This document shows, piece after piece, positions 51,662-63,197 of a stretch of DNA of 64,000 bases. This stretch comes from Agarophyton chilense (Eukaryota > Rhodophyta > Florideophyceae > Gracilariales > Gracilariaceae). The notes under the pieces are model-generated. The model saw only the letters and a list, made by a program, of their open reading frames with translations, ran no database searches and had not been told where the DNA came from. Each line of letters starts with the position of its first letter. Positions within the stretch are counted from its first letter, which is position 1. A program made the translations under genes and the position numbers. The stretch is taken from positions 4,216,001-4,280,000 of the forward strand of contig JARGXX010000068.1 of the NCBI GenBank assembly GCA_030374765.1, read 5' to 3'.

Positions 51662-53399
51662 CTCATTCACGCCGATTTGCGAGATGTCCTCGCGGTCAAT
51701 TTCAGTGCTCCTCTGTCCGTACCCCCATCATACACCTCCGAGGGAAATACAGCCACCAACTCGACCACCCACACCCAAGTGTTCTCCCTTTCCGCCCGCA
51801 AGGACGTTTTTGTTCGCTCCCCAAGGGCCTGCTTCCTCTGCCTGTCACTGGTCCAACCTTGTGACTGTACAAGGTATCTGTCTGAGGACGCACCAAAAAC
51901 CCTCCTAGCCCTAAAGGAAGACAATTACCGGGTGCGGAGATCCGAAGGAATGTATAACAGGGCACAGCAACGAACCACAGGGACCCCTGGAAGCTCACGC
52001 TATGCGACGCCTCCGGACACTCCGATCAAAGCTCCACAGATCCATGCCATTGTAGATCCCACGGACGACCCCGTGGAAGAACCCTATCCTCAGGAGGAAA
52101 CCGAAACCGCATTGGAAAACTTCTAGAGGGACGACTCGAGGCAAATCCCCCCTCTTTAACCCCCTGCCTCAACCAATTGGACGGGCAAGAGCCAATGAGC
52201 TTCTCACCTCCCAATACAAACCACTCACAATAGACCACTCAGAATGAACCACAATTGGAACACAGTAACGACACCGTCTGTATCCTCAGGAAAGAGAACT
52301 ATAGAGTTCGTGTAACCATAGGACTTCGTTCCAACAACTCTCGAGTGACCATAGCTGTATTGGACACAGGCGCTGGTCCCAACTTGGTCCATCCTAAGCC
52401 GCTCTTTATGGGTTGGCAAGATTTCGTTCAGGCAAGGAAGACCCCAAGGATTACCAATGCCTTTCGTAGACCAATGGACATTAAAGGGATAGTACTACTT
52501 TACCTCCAGACAGAACAATTCAAAGTCCGCACGTGGTTCCTTGTATATCCTAACTTAGGCGCTGAAGCAATCCTATGGACCTCCTTTATCGACCGATACA
52601 TGAAAACCATTTAGCTAGGCTTTGGGAAAGCTGCTTTTTATAACGCACCTTCCTTCTCCATAACTGGTTCAACCCCATGGCCAGAAGCTAACCCCAAACG
52701 GGCAGTTGTCTCCGAAAACACGAAGTCCAATAAGGTTCGCCTGTCAAAGGCCATAACGATACCACCGATGACCCAAATCACTGTATCGGTCACTTCCCAG
52801 TCCTCAGGACTTGTAACGATTCAGAACAGCCCAAAAACGGTTCTGAAGCATCTTACCTTGATGGCCAATGGAGTAATGGACATCCACCCCAACAGGTCCT
52901 TCTTGGTCACAATCAACAACTTTTTAGAGAAACCCGTGCGGTTACCTAAAGTTACAGTGATTGATATCACTCTACCCGCGCCCGTGGTTAATATGGAGAC
53001 CCAAATGGATATTCTTGCGGCGCCAATTCCCGACGAGGACGTCGACTCTTGGGAGGGGACAGTCGCCATCGGCGAAGAATTGGAATCCTATAGGCCCGAG
53101 GTACTTGATCTCCTCAGGGAATACCAGGCCACGTGGTCAGGTAGATTGGGCACAATCAGACCCACTACACACCGCATTGACATTCAGGATGACGCTAGAC
53201 CACAGATACAGCACCCATACCGTACCGGCCTGAAAGGTAGGGAAATTGTCGCCGACCAGATGGACAAGATGCGCTAAGCTCAAGTCATAGAGCCGGCACC
53301 TCCAAGCAAATCCGAATGGGCAAGTCCCTTTGTCCTTGTGGCGAAGAAAGATGGCTCCGTCAGGTTCTGGGTCGACTAGCGGAATCTGAACGCAGTAAC

Positions 53400-54480
53400 C
53401 AAATGGGACTTATACCCGGTACCCCGCATGGACGACTATCTGGATTCCTTAGGCGAAGCTGTCGCATTTACCACACTGGACGCTAACTCGAGATATTGGA
53501 ATATCCCTTTGGCCGAAGACGCGAGAGCGCTGACAACCATTACCACCCATGAAGGTCTGTTCAGATTTACTTGCATGCCCTTTGGTTTGAGGAATGCACC
53601 AGCCACGTTCCAACGGGTAATGGACATTATACTGTCCAGAGTCAAATGGAAGTTCGCTTTGGTCTATTTGGATGACGTTATAGTCTTCTCACGGACAGTA
53701 AAGGAAGACCTTATCCACGTGAAGAAGGTGCTAACAATCCTACAGGACGCTGGAGTAACACTGAGCTCCACAAATGCGCTTTCTTCCAGGCCTCAGTGGA
53801 CTATCTCTGTCACGTCGTCCTCCCAGGAAAGGTAAAGGTGGTGACACGGACAACGAATGCGATTCGACAGGCTAAGCTTCATAGGACCCACACGGAACTA
53901 CGATCCTTCGTGGGCTTGTGCAAAGATTACCGACGGTTCTTCCAAGGGTTTTCCAAGATCTAGGCCCCTCTAAACGCAATGCTGAAGAAGGGAACAACTT
54001 CTGAGTTCAAAGCCCTCACGGACGACCAGTATGAAGTATTTCAGACCCTAAAGGACAAATTGCTGAACTCACCTATATCGGCCTTACCAAAGCCCAATAG
54101 GCCTTTCGTCTTGGACACAGATTCCTCTGATGTCCAAGTGGGTTTTGCACTGCTAAAGAAACAGGAGTCACCCAAGGACTATCAGCCTATTGCCTACTGA
54201 AGCAGAACGCTCACCAGCGCGGAGCGAAACTACAGTACGTCCGAAAAGGAATGTCTAGCCATCGTATGGTCCGTATTGACACTCTGTCCGTATCTCGAGG
54301 GAACCAGGTTCACCATTAGGACAGACCATGACTCACTCCGCTGGCTTCTCACTATGACCGATGCATCGAGTCGCCTCGCTAGGTGGCGCCTCATGCTGTC
54401 AGAATATGACTACGAGATAACCTATATGCCAGGCATCAAGCACCATGCAGCAGATGCCCTGTCGCGAATCATCACCGACG
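53400..54480 (+). other. reverse transcriptase and RNase H region of gypsy A2 (fossil)
   Basis: Recognised by FRFTCMPFGLRNAPATFQ near 53560, VYLDDVIVFSR near 53660 and the RNase H block TIRTDHDSLRWLL near 54312, ending in KHHAADALSRIITDG near 54440-54480. Broken. Confidence 0.85.
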
Positions 54481-54739
54481 GAACTGATGACACCCCATTG
54501 AACGACCTAATTCCCACCCCCTTTACAGATGATGGACCTCAGGACTAGACGGAAACAGATGACCTTATGGGTAAGGTGCAATCGGAGGATCCTGAGGTAA
54601 AGAGGAACGAAGTTTACCTATTTGACTGGGAAATATTACTGACCAATTCTTCACCACCTCAGGTTAACGAGATAGCCACGGAGGAAAAAGAACTCCTCCC
54701 TATAACTATTGAGGAACTCCTACAGGCGCAGGTCGAAGA

Positions 54740-56310
54740 CGAATACTGCAAGGAAACAGCCCAATTGGTAGGAACCCCAGGATGCCTGTTCGACTATAAC
54801 CGATTTGGACTACTATGTCGCCACTCACCGCTGGATGACGCACTCCAACGGGTAATACCAACTTCGCTAAGGGCGCGATTCCTATACCTCGCCCATTTCC
54901 CCCGCTTGGCTGGTCACCCTGGAGGCCGACAAATGTACCAGACCCTAAGGAAGTTCTTCTACTGGACACTAATGGGGCAGGACCTATGACAAACCGCCCG
55001 GAACTGTGCATCGTGAGCACAGATCGGAGAGTCTCGCACCAACCATAAGGCCAAACTGAAGCTCTTTCCCGCCGCGGGTCCAATGGAATTTGGCGCGATC
55101 GATATACTTGGGCCTTTGCCTAATTCGTCCCATGGGAAACGGTTTGTCTTGGTTATAACCGATAGGGCTACCAAACTTACCCGAGCCCTACCCCTAGGAA
55201 AAACAACGGCCACGAATGTCGCCACGGCCTTCTTGTCCCACTGAGTATATCCATATGGCATGCCACTCTACCTCCTTACGGATAACGGCGGCCAGTTTGT
55301 ATCCAAATTCTTCTCGCATGTCTGTGCTACCTTAGGTATCAAACATGTGAGCATCACGGCGTACCACTCGCAAACCAATGGCCAAGCCGAACGCTTCAAG
55401 CGCACCCTTCTGGACCGATTGGCGCACTACGTTTCGGAGCACCAATTGGACTGGGACGAATACGTTGAGCCACTGGTTTATTCCTACACCACGCAGGTGC
55501 ACCCTTCCACAGGGAGAACGCCTTTCGACTTAACGCTAGCGAGAGCGCCGCCGCCGATAGCTGTTGACCTTCATGAATCGATCATACCCCATGAAATAAG
55601 CGAATGAATAAATCCGACCCAGGCGAAGCGCTACTCGCGCCGGCGCATTGCCCGCATTCCCCAATCAGCCAAAACTGTACTAACCAAAGCCCAACGGCAC
55701 TACAAGTGCCATTTCGACAAAGTCGTATGGAACACACTGACCTTTGGGAAAGGAGATCTGGTTTACCTGGACCGGCCACCGAAGGACAGTAAGGAACTCG
55801 AGGACACTACGCGGAAGCTCTTACCCCGCCCTACGGGACCATTCAAAGTCTTTAAGTTCAATGATCATACCATAACTTTACTCATTGACGGCTTACAGGA
55901 CACTGTGTCTATCGACCTCGTGACACGAGCTCCCAGTTTTTCCGGACCACGAACGTCCCAGCCCCCTGGCCTAACGAAAGTACCACGACCTCAGGTCGAC
56001 ACTCAAGTCTCCACACCCCCCAATGCAGTTCCCGAGAACTCGACTAGCCCCACGGACACGATGGTCAAGGCCAACTACTATGACCCATCGCTCCCAACCG
56101 ACTCCAACGGATTCGCCCCTCTGGACCATACTCTCCTTCCGGAGGATGAAAACCAACCGGAATATGTGACTGAGCGCATCATCTCCGCCGGTATGGGAGA
56201 AGATGGAACTATGCGCTATCGCGTCCGTTGGTTCGGCTACACACCTGAGGAAGATACTTGGCAAGAGCCTCAAACCATTCCTGCTAATTTTATCGCCCGC
56301 TATTGGCGCA
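54740..56310 (+). other. integrase and chromodomain region of gypsy A2 (fossil)
   Basis: The zinc-binding HPGG block lies near 54915, LLTDNGGQFVSKFF near 55272, TAYHSQTNGQAERF near 55358 and the chromodomain (YVTERIISAGMGEDG then YRVRWFGYTPEEDTW, ending ARYWRKV) near 56160-56315. Broken. Confidence 0.82.
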
Positions 56311-56589
56311 AAGTCAGCTACTCGGAGCGCGGCCTTCAGGAGGGGGCAACCATTGGTCCGAATAATCCAACCATTGGCCTGAATAATCCCAAAACGCCTC
56401 CCAACACGCCTCCCAACACGACGGTTCGTCGAAGCTCTCGCATCAGGGAACAAAGTCAGTCCTTCGGAGACACCTGAGGAAGACCCGGGACGCTCTCAAG
56501 ATGGGACGCCGTCTCGGGGCACGCACAATTAAGGTACAAGAACGACCTTGGGAAAGCACAATCATTAATTTATTCGACAACTAACAGGG

Positions 56590-57490
56590 GTAAAACAGCC
56601 CTCACCATGACCTCAAGGTTCGAGGAAGCGCTCGGAACACCAACCGGACTCACTGGGGCGGCGCAGGAGTAACTCCGTCGTCCTCATTGGAACCTTCAGG
56701 AGCGAAACCGGAACTAGGATCATCCGAGGAGCCAACTGGACCACCAGAACCGGCCCCAGCGAGCCGAGCACGCTCCTTCGGCGGAGATTCACCTTAAGAA
56801 CTATTGTCACCATTGGAAGCCTCCGGGTCGCTCACATCTAGACCACACCGGGCATCTAAGTTGGCAGTCACCCTCCGGAACATCACTTGAGCATTCTGCT
56901 GCAAGATATTGCCCATAGCGGTTTTCAGATCTGGACCCTGTTGGACCACCACGGCGTAGCGCACCGAGTGACGCGCTCAGAAGCACGCTTCCCTCAGGAC
57001 TGTCGCAATTTCCATCGAGGCAATAAAACCAACGGGACGGCAGATTGGCATGATGCACTGCCCGCGGATTTCGTCCGATGGTATGGTAAAAGCGGTCCCC
57101 GGGGCGCTCTTGAGCCACTTGGTATCCAGAGGAGCTTCCCACTTGGTTGTTCGAAGCCATGGTGCCGCTGCCCACAGGTTGGTCTGCCGGGAAATGCATA
57201 GGAAAACCGACGGAAGCTACAAATTCCGGAGGGGGAAGAGCGTATCTGACCGGCTTATAAGGCAATTGCGGCATCGCACGCGACCAATGGAGGAAAACCG
57301 CGACGGGAAGGAATGAAGATGAAACCGAATCGGGCAGGATAACTGACGTAACCCCGAATGGACGAAGCGCGCACCGTTATTTACGGCGGACGACGCGGGT
57401 AGGGTCGCCAAAAGAATACCGGAAGGGTAGGAAAGGCAGCAAGGAACCCCCCCCCGGTACGCGTACAGTACCTTAGGTGATCTAATTTCC
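56590..57490 (-). other. antisense block of gypsy A2 (fossil)
   Basis: This is the homologue of the antisense region of A1 (6326-8473), here shorter. It contains the same PADQPVG.GTMASNNQ.GSSSGYQ motif (about 57130-57200) and the same 3' sequence next to the chromodomain end. Its presence in a second copy shows that the antisense block is a family trait. Confidence 0.6.
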
Positions 57491-57787
57491 AACCTGGCGC
57501 CAAGGCTCAGCTCTTACGCTCTGGTACCCCCGACGATGGTGGCGATGCGACGCCCCGTCGCGCCCACTGGTAACCAGAACAACGAACCCCGGATTGGTCA
57601 CAAGACGCCGACATGTCGGGCACGGCATCGCTTGTATCCAGGCCATTAGGACGCTGAGGATCACGACGTTCCGACCCCGAAGGCAACATCGGAGGTTCAC
57701 CCATAGGTCCAACTAGAGCCCGACCCCCAGGAAGGTGTGAGGCAAATTGGACTTCGCCTTGAGGGTCGAATTCTAAGGGGGGAGATA

Positions 57788-58234
57788 TGTGAAGGAGCGA
57801 TAATAGCGGTTGAGCCCGGTAAGCCGCTGGGCCCCGAAGGATCTTGCAGGGGACACGTGGACGGGTCGAACTCAGGTGAACTCATGTAGAATATTAACTT
57901 ATTTTAATAAGTGTAATAGATTAACACAATAGTGCCAGGGATATCTCAGCGCCTCGCCAGTACAATTTACTTGGCTCGAGTGACGCTTCTTCCTTATTGT
58001 ACTGTAGGCACCGTTAGGATACTAAATAACCCCCTTTGGTATATTAGTTCCACCCTTTGGTCTTCAAGCCATCGTTTCCGTAGCTCCAACCTGTAGGACT
58101 ACGCAGTAAACCTCAGCCCATTGCACCAAGTACTCTGGGAGTGCCGCCGTCAAGGATTCAAACCTTTGGACCCGCTCTACCACGCTACCACTGGTCGACA
58201 CCCGTGCGCTGACTTAACCCGTCATTTCGTTACA
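57788..58234 (+). repeat. 3' LTR of gypsy A2 (447 bp)
   Basis: It starts TGTGAAGGAG after a purine tract (AAGGGGGGAGATA) and ends TTCGTTACA. It aligns with 8842-9286. Confidence 0.9.
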
Positions 58235-59630
58235 GCTCCGACGAAGAATATGCAACTGGAGGAAAGGGTTCAAACGAGTCCTTTAGAACAGAGAAACATT
58301 TAAATATTCCGTTTAGAAATAGTAGGAAAGAAAACGTGGATCGAGAGAGAGAGGGAGACGGTGTAGAGAACGTACACCTGCTGGAGTTGTGGAGGATGAA
58401 ACAGAGCAGTGTAATAGTTAAGGGAAAAGAAAGAGATTTGCAGCACACACCTCATCGGCCCTGTTGCGATTCCATTTGTTATGAGAACAATGACAGGTTT
58501 GGTCTCGTGAAAGTGAAGCTGTTTTTGAATAAGCCGCTGGTGGTTTAGGGGGCAATCAAGCTTCAAAAACTTTTACTATTCTTGCGTCTACGAGTGCTGG
58601 AAGCGCCCTACTCGTCGCCAAAAATCTTCGTCACATAAAGCCTTTGGGGAAGGTTACCTTGCCTTTCGTTAGTCTTTGAATGACCGCTCCTACAATCACA
58701 GTATGTAGGTGGTCAAACAAAAAAATTTCAAAAACACAAAAAAATTCACACAAGCGCAATCGTTTCACGCTGTTTCTAACGCATGAGATATCCTTGGAGC
58801 AGAGAGGACGAGAGAAAAAAGTCGGCGGGCGCGAAAAGTCGTCGAAGAATTGGCCAAGGACTCAGTCCGGCCAAGCGACGGTTGTCGGTGTGATTCTAAT
58901 GCTAACGGCGCCTCGGCGGCGCTACATTTCTGCAAAATAAAAAATTGTTGCGTTCCTCAAATTCTGATTCTGTTAAGGTTTTGCTTTGTCTGAAAAAGAC
59001 ATTCTTGTGTCTTCTTCGTTTTGCTGCCGAATTCTTTCTCGAGAAGAAAACCTGCAGGTCCTAATTATGGCTTAGAAGCCCAGTCAGAAAAATATAAAAC
59101 ATGTTCCCATACATTTTTATCTACGATCCCGGACAGGGTAATTTCGAAGAAAGCCTAATTTTGAAGGCTTGGGCTATTAACCATTGAGAGACCACTGTAT
59201 TCAATTTTATTCTTAATAGCTCGTAGGAAATCTCCCTTGATTTCGTTGTAGCCCTAACAGTTCTTCTTTCAAATAAAAACGGGCGCTTACTTCCTCGGAT
59301 GGATCTGTAAAAGCAACAATGAGACGAACCTCAACCTTACCAGAATTGCGTTTATTAGAAGAGGCCAAGAAGGTCAAAATCCAAATGTAAAGCGCGCGCA
59401 ACGGTTATGACCAAATCATACAAATGGAGACTGCAAAAATATGGGGCACGGCCATCAGCAAAATTCCGCAGCACAATCTTGAAGATGGTGACACCTTCAA
59501 TGATAAAGTAAACGTAGACAATTAGGCGTCGAACCTCTTCAGAAGATGAGATCAGAGTCCGGCAACAAGATACCATTGAGATGATTACTCATTGAGTAGC
59601 TCTGCGCATTTTATCCTCGATCACATGTCT
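58235..59630. other. AT-rich intergenic DNA, no gene seen
   Basis: No supported gene in this 1.4-kb stretch. Frames here are short and featureless. It includes the unidentified flank into which family A copy 2 inserted. Confidence 0.5.
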
Positions 59631-59639
59631 TTCTCTTGA

Positions 59640-61800
59640 AACACTTTCGAGGCTCAAATTCAAAGCAGTAAGGTGTCAAAGAGAAGGCAAAGTATATGAA
59701 GATGCCCTTTACAATTTTACCGAAGGACATGATACTGTGCTCAGCTATTATGAAAAACGGAAAGTTGTAGATCGCAATGAAAATGTTGCCAATTATGGCT
59801 TTGCTGTCGCGAAAGAAACATTGAAGGCAATTGTAGAATACAATGCCAACGACGGCCGTAAAATATTTCGGAACGGATACCCATCTGATGACTTGGTCCT
59901 ATGTTTTCGTTATCGACATCAGGATGTCACATTCCGGAAGATGGAAAGAAAGGAAAAAGCCAATCCCGCGGAAGAAGGCTCTGAACGTCTCCAGACGTTT
60001 ATAAGTGCTAGTTCACCATGCAACAAACAAAATCCAGGTCTTCTGGATGAACTGGACCGTATCTGAAACGTGCATGAAAAAATGGCTATTAACGACGATT
60101 CGAAGAAAGAAAAGGGTTTTGTAGCATCCAATACTCACCATTGAGGATTCAAAATAACATGCCACAGTCAGGGGAAGCATCGGCCAGCTGTTGTTATTGT
60201 CTCCGCATCAGGTCATTTTTTGCCTCCTTTCTTTATCTTCGACAGTAAATCAAACAATGACGCGATGGTTCGAGGCGCTGGTAGAAGACAAATTCAAAGA
60301 ACTGACACATCGGCCGTACTAGTTGGCAAGAGAGAATTGGCTTTCGGAGGAAAGTTGCATCGTGTGAACGAAGAATGCTTCGATGGCCAAGGGCATCGTT
60401 TCATTTGTCATCAATCATGTCAAGTGGCATGCAGCGACTTTCACGAAAAAAAACAAATATACATCTGCTGGTTTGTGCATAATTCAAGAAACGGTTGTGC
60501 ATGGCTCGAGAAAACAGAGAAAAAGAACCTCGAAGTAATGCAGAGTCCCGCTGATTTGTCTCATTTCTTGCAGGTACGTAACCAGTCGCTTATGAAACGG
60601 TTCAAAGAGACAATTAAAATGACCTACACCCATTTGAACAAGTTTTCTTTCGTTAACATCGTTCCCTTCGTAATACACTGAAACAAGGAGTAGCAGTATT
60701 CAGAGCTTTGACAATGCCTGTGGTGAGGAAGGCGTTTGATGCAGTTTGTATGTAGCCATTGGACTTTCGATTTCACCAATAGGCCAAGGAAAATGGTTCT
60801 GAGAAAAAGAAGAAGTAGATGAGCATAGACACCGTTCCAAAATACGCGCTGATTTGGAAACCTGGGGAGACATTCTTAGCATCGTTCATAAGAAAACAGG
60901 GCTATCGGAGAAAATTGCATGTATCAAATATATTGCACGCCATAAAAACGAGCTTATAAAACGCATAGTTGCTAGTCTAAAACCAACAAAAAATTCAATC
61001 GTGAAGAAAGAGGTCACCACCATAAAACTTACGGCTCTCTAAGGGAGGTTTCGCCAATTACCTCACCAATGAAGAGTTCACCAAAGACAGAAGAGAGAAA
61101 GAATGAAAGGTAAAAGAAGTGAAGGAGAGGAAGGCCAAGCGCCAGGACATAGAGGCTGAAAATCGTTTGGTTAAAGAGGAGAAACGGAAACGAAAGCAGG
61201 AGGAGCTAAAGACGGATCGCTAAAAAAAACTTGAAGAGCGAGAGAATGAACGCGTTCGAAAGAAGGAAAAACGTCAACTAAAGCGAATTCGCAGAGATAT
61301 TACACGCAAGAGGAAACGTCAGAAGGTTAGGCAGAAGCTGGGAAATGCGCCTGGCTGATCAGTACACACACCGCTTTCTGAGATGGTTCGGTGCCACAGT
61401 TCTACTGCGTTTGTAGCTGAGACCTAACCGGTGGTTTTCGTGAATAGAGTACCAACGGATGTCAGTGATAATAAGATTGATGAAGCTGGGGTTGACTGTG
61501 TGGAAGATGCAGACCAGGAGCATGAAAGTTGTGTTGCAAGTTTTCTGAATCTTCATGACATGGGTGTAAGATTTTTTCGTACTCATTAGGTGGTCTATAA
61601 AGAGTCTGTGGTGTACTAATCATGTTTCGATGATCTGCAATGGAGTCACTGCAATCTTTTCTCTATGGAGCAAAATGTTTCACAATCTTGAAGTCTTGAA
61701 AAGGCCATAACCGAAAGTCCAAACAAAAATAAACCTGCAAAGAGAAAAGTGAAGGTCTCAGAAGATGACAGTCCGTTGGCATGTTACAAATGCGTTAAGC
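59640..61800 (+). pseudogene. dead pogo/Tigger-type DNA transposase
   Basis: One plus-strand frame, interrupted by stops, follows the pogo transposase plan. A Psq-like helix-turn-helix (KAVRCQREGKVYEDALYNF, about 59660-59720) is followed by a CENP-B-type DNA-binding segment (NYGFAVAKETLKAIVEYN...GRKIF then DDLVLCFRYRH...TFRKMERKEKA, about 59790-59965). The DDE core starts at I-stop-NVHE (stop 60064-60066), where the family has IWNVDE; the first catalytic Asp is thus His (60073-60075). Another stop lies at 60142-60144. SGHFLPPFFIF (about 60208-60240) is the DG..LPP.FIF block. VHNSRN (about 60475) replaces the second Asp with His, and DLSHFLQVRNQSLMKRFKE (about 60550-60610) is the ..HFLQPLD..VF..FK block. 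A Lys/Glu-rich tail (61080-61340) and a CYKC motif (about 61780) follow. No terminal repeats were found. Confidence 0.7.
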
Positions 61801-62286
61801 CATTGTTTGGGTAGATTTTCATTTAAAATGAGACAATCTGAAAACCCCCTGCGTTGAGCGGTCAGTGCTGTTCGAAAATACCCTTTCCTGGAAGATTCTT
61901 GAAAAATAACGTGTAACCCACCCGTCGGCTTAATTTCACAAACATTTCCTCTCTCAGAGACAGATGTAAATCTCCATAACGGTATTCTTTTTCCGGACTT
62001 AATGTAGCATATGTTGGCTAGAAACGATACAGGGGTTGATGAAAAAACGCCTATGGGATCTGACGTACTTTTTTCACTCTTGCCGTTGTTTCGCCAGCCA
62101 AGAAGGGCTTTGGGGGCATTAGCCGCCACTTGGTGCTGCTTCTAATCACTACTATTAGTGCACAACCAAACCTTTATATTTTAATAGGAGAAATATCATC
62201 TTCTGAACAATGAGCGACGCTTTCTCGAATTTGATCGCTACTATTTACATCTCGGTTCAATTTGAACCCGAACACTCCCCTCAAAA
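61801..62286. other. intergenic, no gene seen
   Basis: This lies beyond the CYKC trace of the dead transposase. A 123-codon minus-strand frame (61758-62129) shows no recognisable feature. Confidence 0.4.
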
Positions 62287-62694
62287 ATGATTGTTCTTCT
62301 CTTTTGTGTATTTCAGTTAGTAAAAGCACACAATATATTTCCATTGGTAAAATCACACGCTTCAGCACCGGATACATTGACATGCTTTTATCTGAGAACC
62401 GTTAACCGAAGCTTCAAAGAGAGCAGCATTCCACAACACGAGGAGCGATGTATGATCACTTTTCAGAGGCTGCTTTTCCATAGCAGAACCACAGGCGGTG
62501 CATGTTTCTTCCCGAATAATATCTTTGATTTGCACGTACCAGATACTAGCACTGGTACGCAGTTTCAATATTTTTCAGTGTCTTTCAAATATTTGGCTTC
62601 TCGTTGGCTAATCTACGTTGATTCCCAATACGCTTGTGCAACAAATCGAAGAATTGAAAGTGAATGGGGGTGTCAACAGAACTCTGTTACATAA
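62287..62694 (+). CDS. possible small secreted protein, or exon, 135 aa, unknown
   Basis: An ATG at 62287 opens a frame starting MIVLLFCVFQLVKAHN, a plausible signal peptide. The rest has five spaced cysteines (TCFYL, RCMIT, GACFF, YACAT, GCQQN) and ends at 62694. No family is recognised. It sits in AT-rich DNA full of dead elements, so it may be chance or a fragment; the signal-peptide-like start is the only support. Confidence 0.25.
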   Translation: MIVLLFCVFQLVKAHNIFPLVKSHASAPDTLTCFYLRTVNRSFKESSIPQHEERCMITFQRLLFHSRTTGGACFFPNNIFDLHVPDTSTGTQFQYFSVSFKYLASRWLIYVDSQYACATNRRIESEWGCQQNSVT

Positions 62695-63197
62695 TGTGAC
62701 GTCGATGATCTCGGAATGCTAGTTTAGGCGTCAAAAACGGACGAACCAAAATGCATAGAAAACCCATGAATTTTTCCATTTTTGCAGTTCCATTTTTTCT
62801 CAAATTAACTTCACTCATTCAATGTTGCTAGTTTTTAGGGAAAATGAACTAGCAAAAAAGAACATAATCCGACGTTTTTGCGAGCCTCAATCAGGTGTGT
62901 ACCCTAAAACATTATGTATGTATTTCGAAACTTCGCTACCCTCACTCATGTTCGCGTACTAGAAAATGGAGCCTGGCATAAGCAATAAATATCAAAATAG
63001 GAATAAAAATCTTGCACATCGCCGGCACGTAGCCAAATTACCATTACCCAGGGGTCAGTGCCCGCAGTACGTCTTGACTCCTCCCCACAGCCCTGCATCA
63101 CGAGCAATGCATGCCCCATAACTCTCCCCATATAATTATCACCGCACCCCATGCGCCATAACCTCTACGCCCCCCTGCTTTTTTTCCCTTCTTCCGC
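62695..63197. other. intergenic, no gene seen
   Basis: AT-rich up to about 63000, then abruptly C-rich on the plus strand towards the next candidate gene. Nothing is supported. Confidence 0.4.

Larger units (their letters stand above)
50703..58234 (+). mobile_element. Ty3/gypsy chromovirus, family A copy 2, lacking its 5' end, broken
   Basis: From the first base after the LTR of B, the sequence matches A1 from about position 405 onward: gag (50858-51661), protease near 52350 (VLDTGAGPNLVHPK), RT near 53400-53830 (VYLDDVIVFSR), RNase H near 54240-54480, integrase near 54740-55600, chromodomain near 56160-56310, the antisense block (shorter than in A1) and the 3' LTR. It is broken, with roughly ten disruptions, fewer than A1. 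Its 5' LTR and gag start are absent and are not found on the far side of B. Confidence 0.9.

Noticed and set aside
58150-58200. tRNA-like A-box and B-box on the minus strand inside the LTR of gypsy A2
   Set aside because: TGGTAGAGCGG and GGTTTGAATCC occur in order but only a few bases apart, so no anticodon arm fits. The sequence lies within the LTR, and A1 shows the same region diverged.
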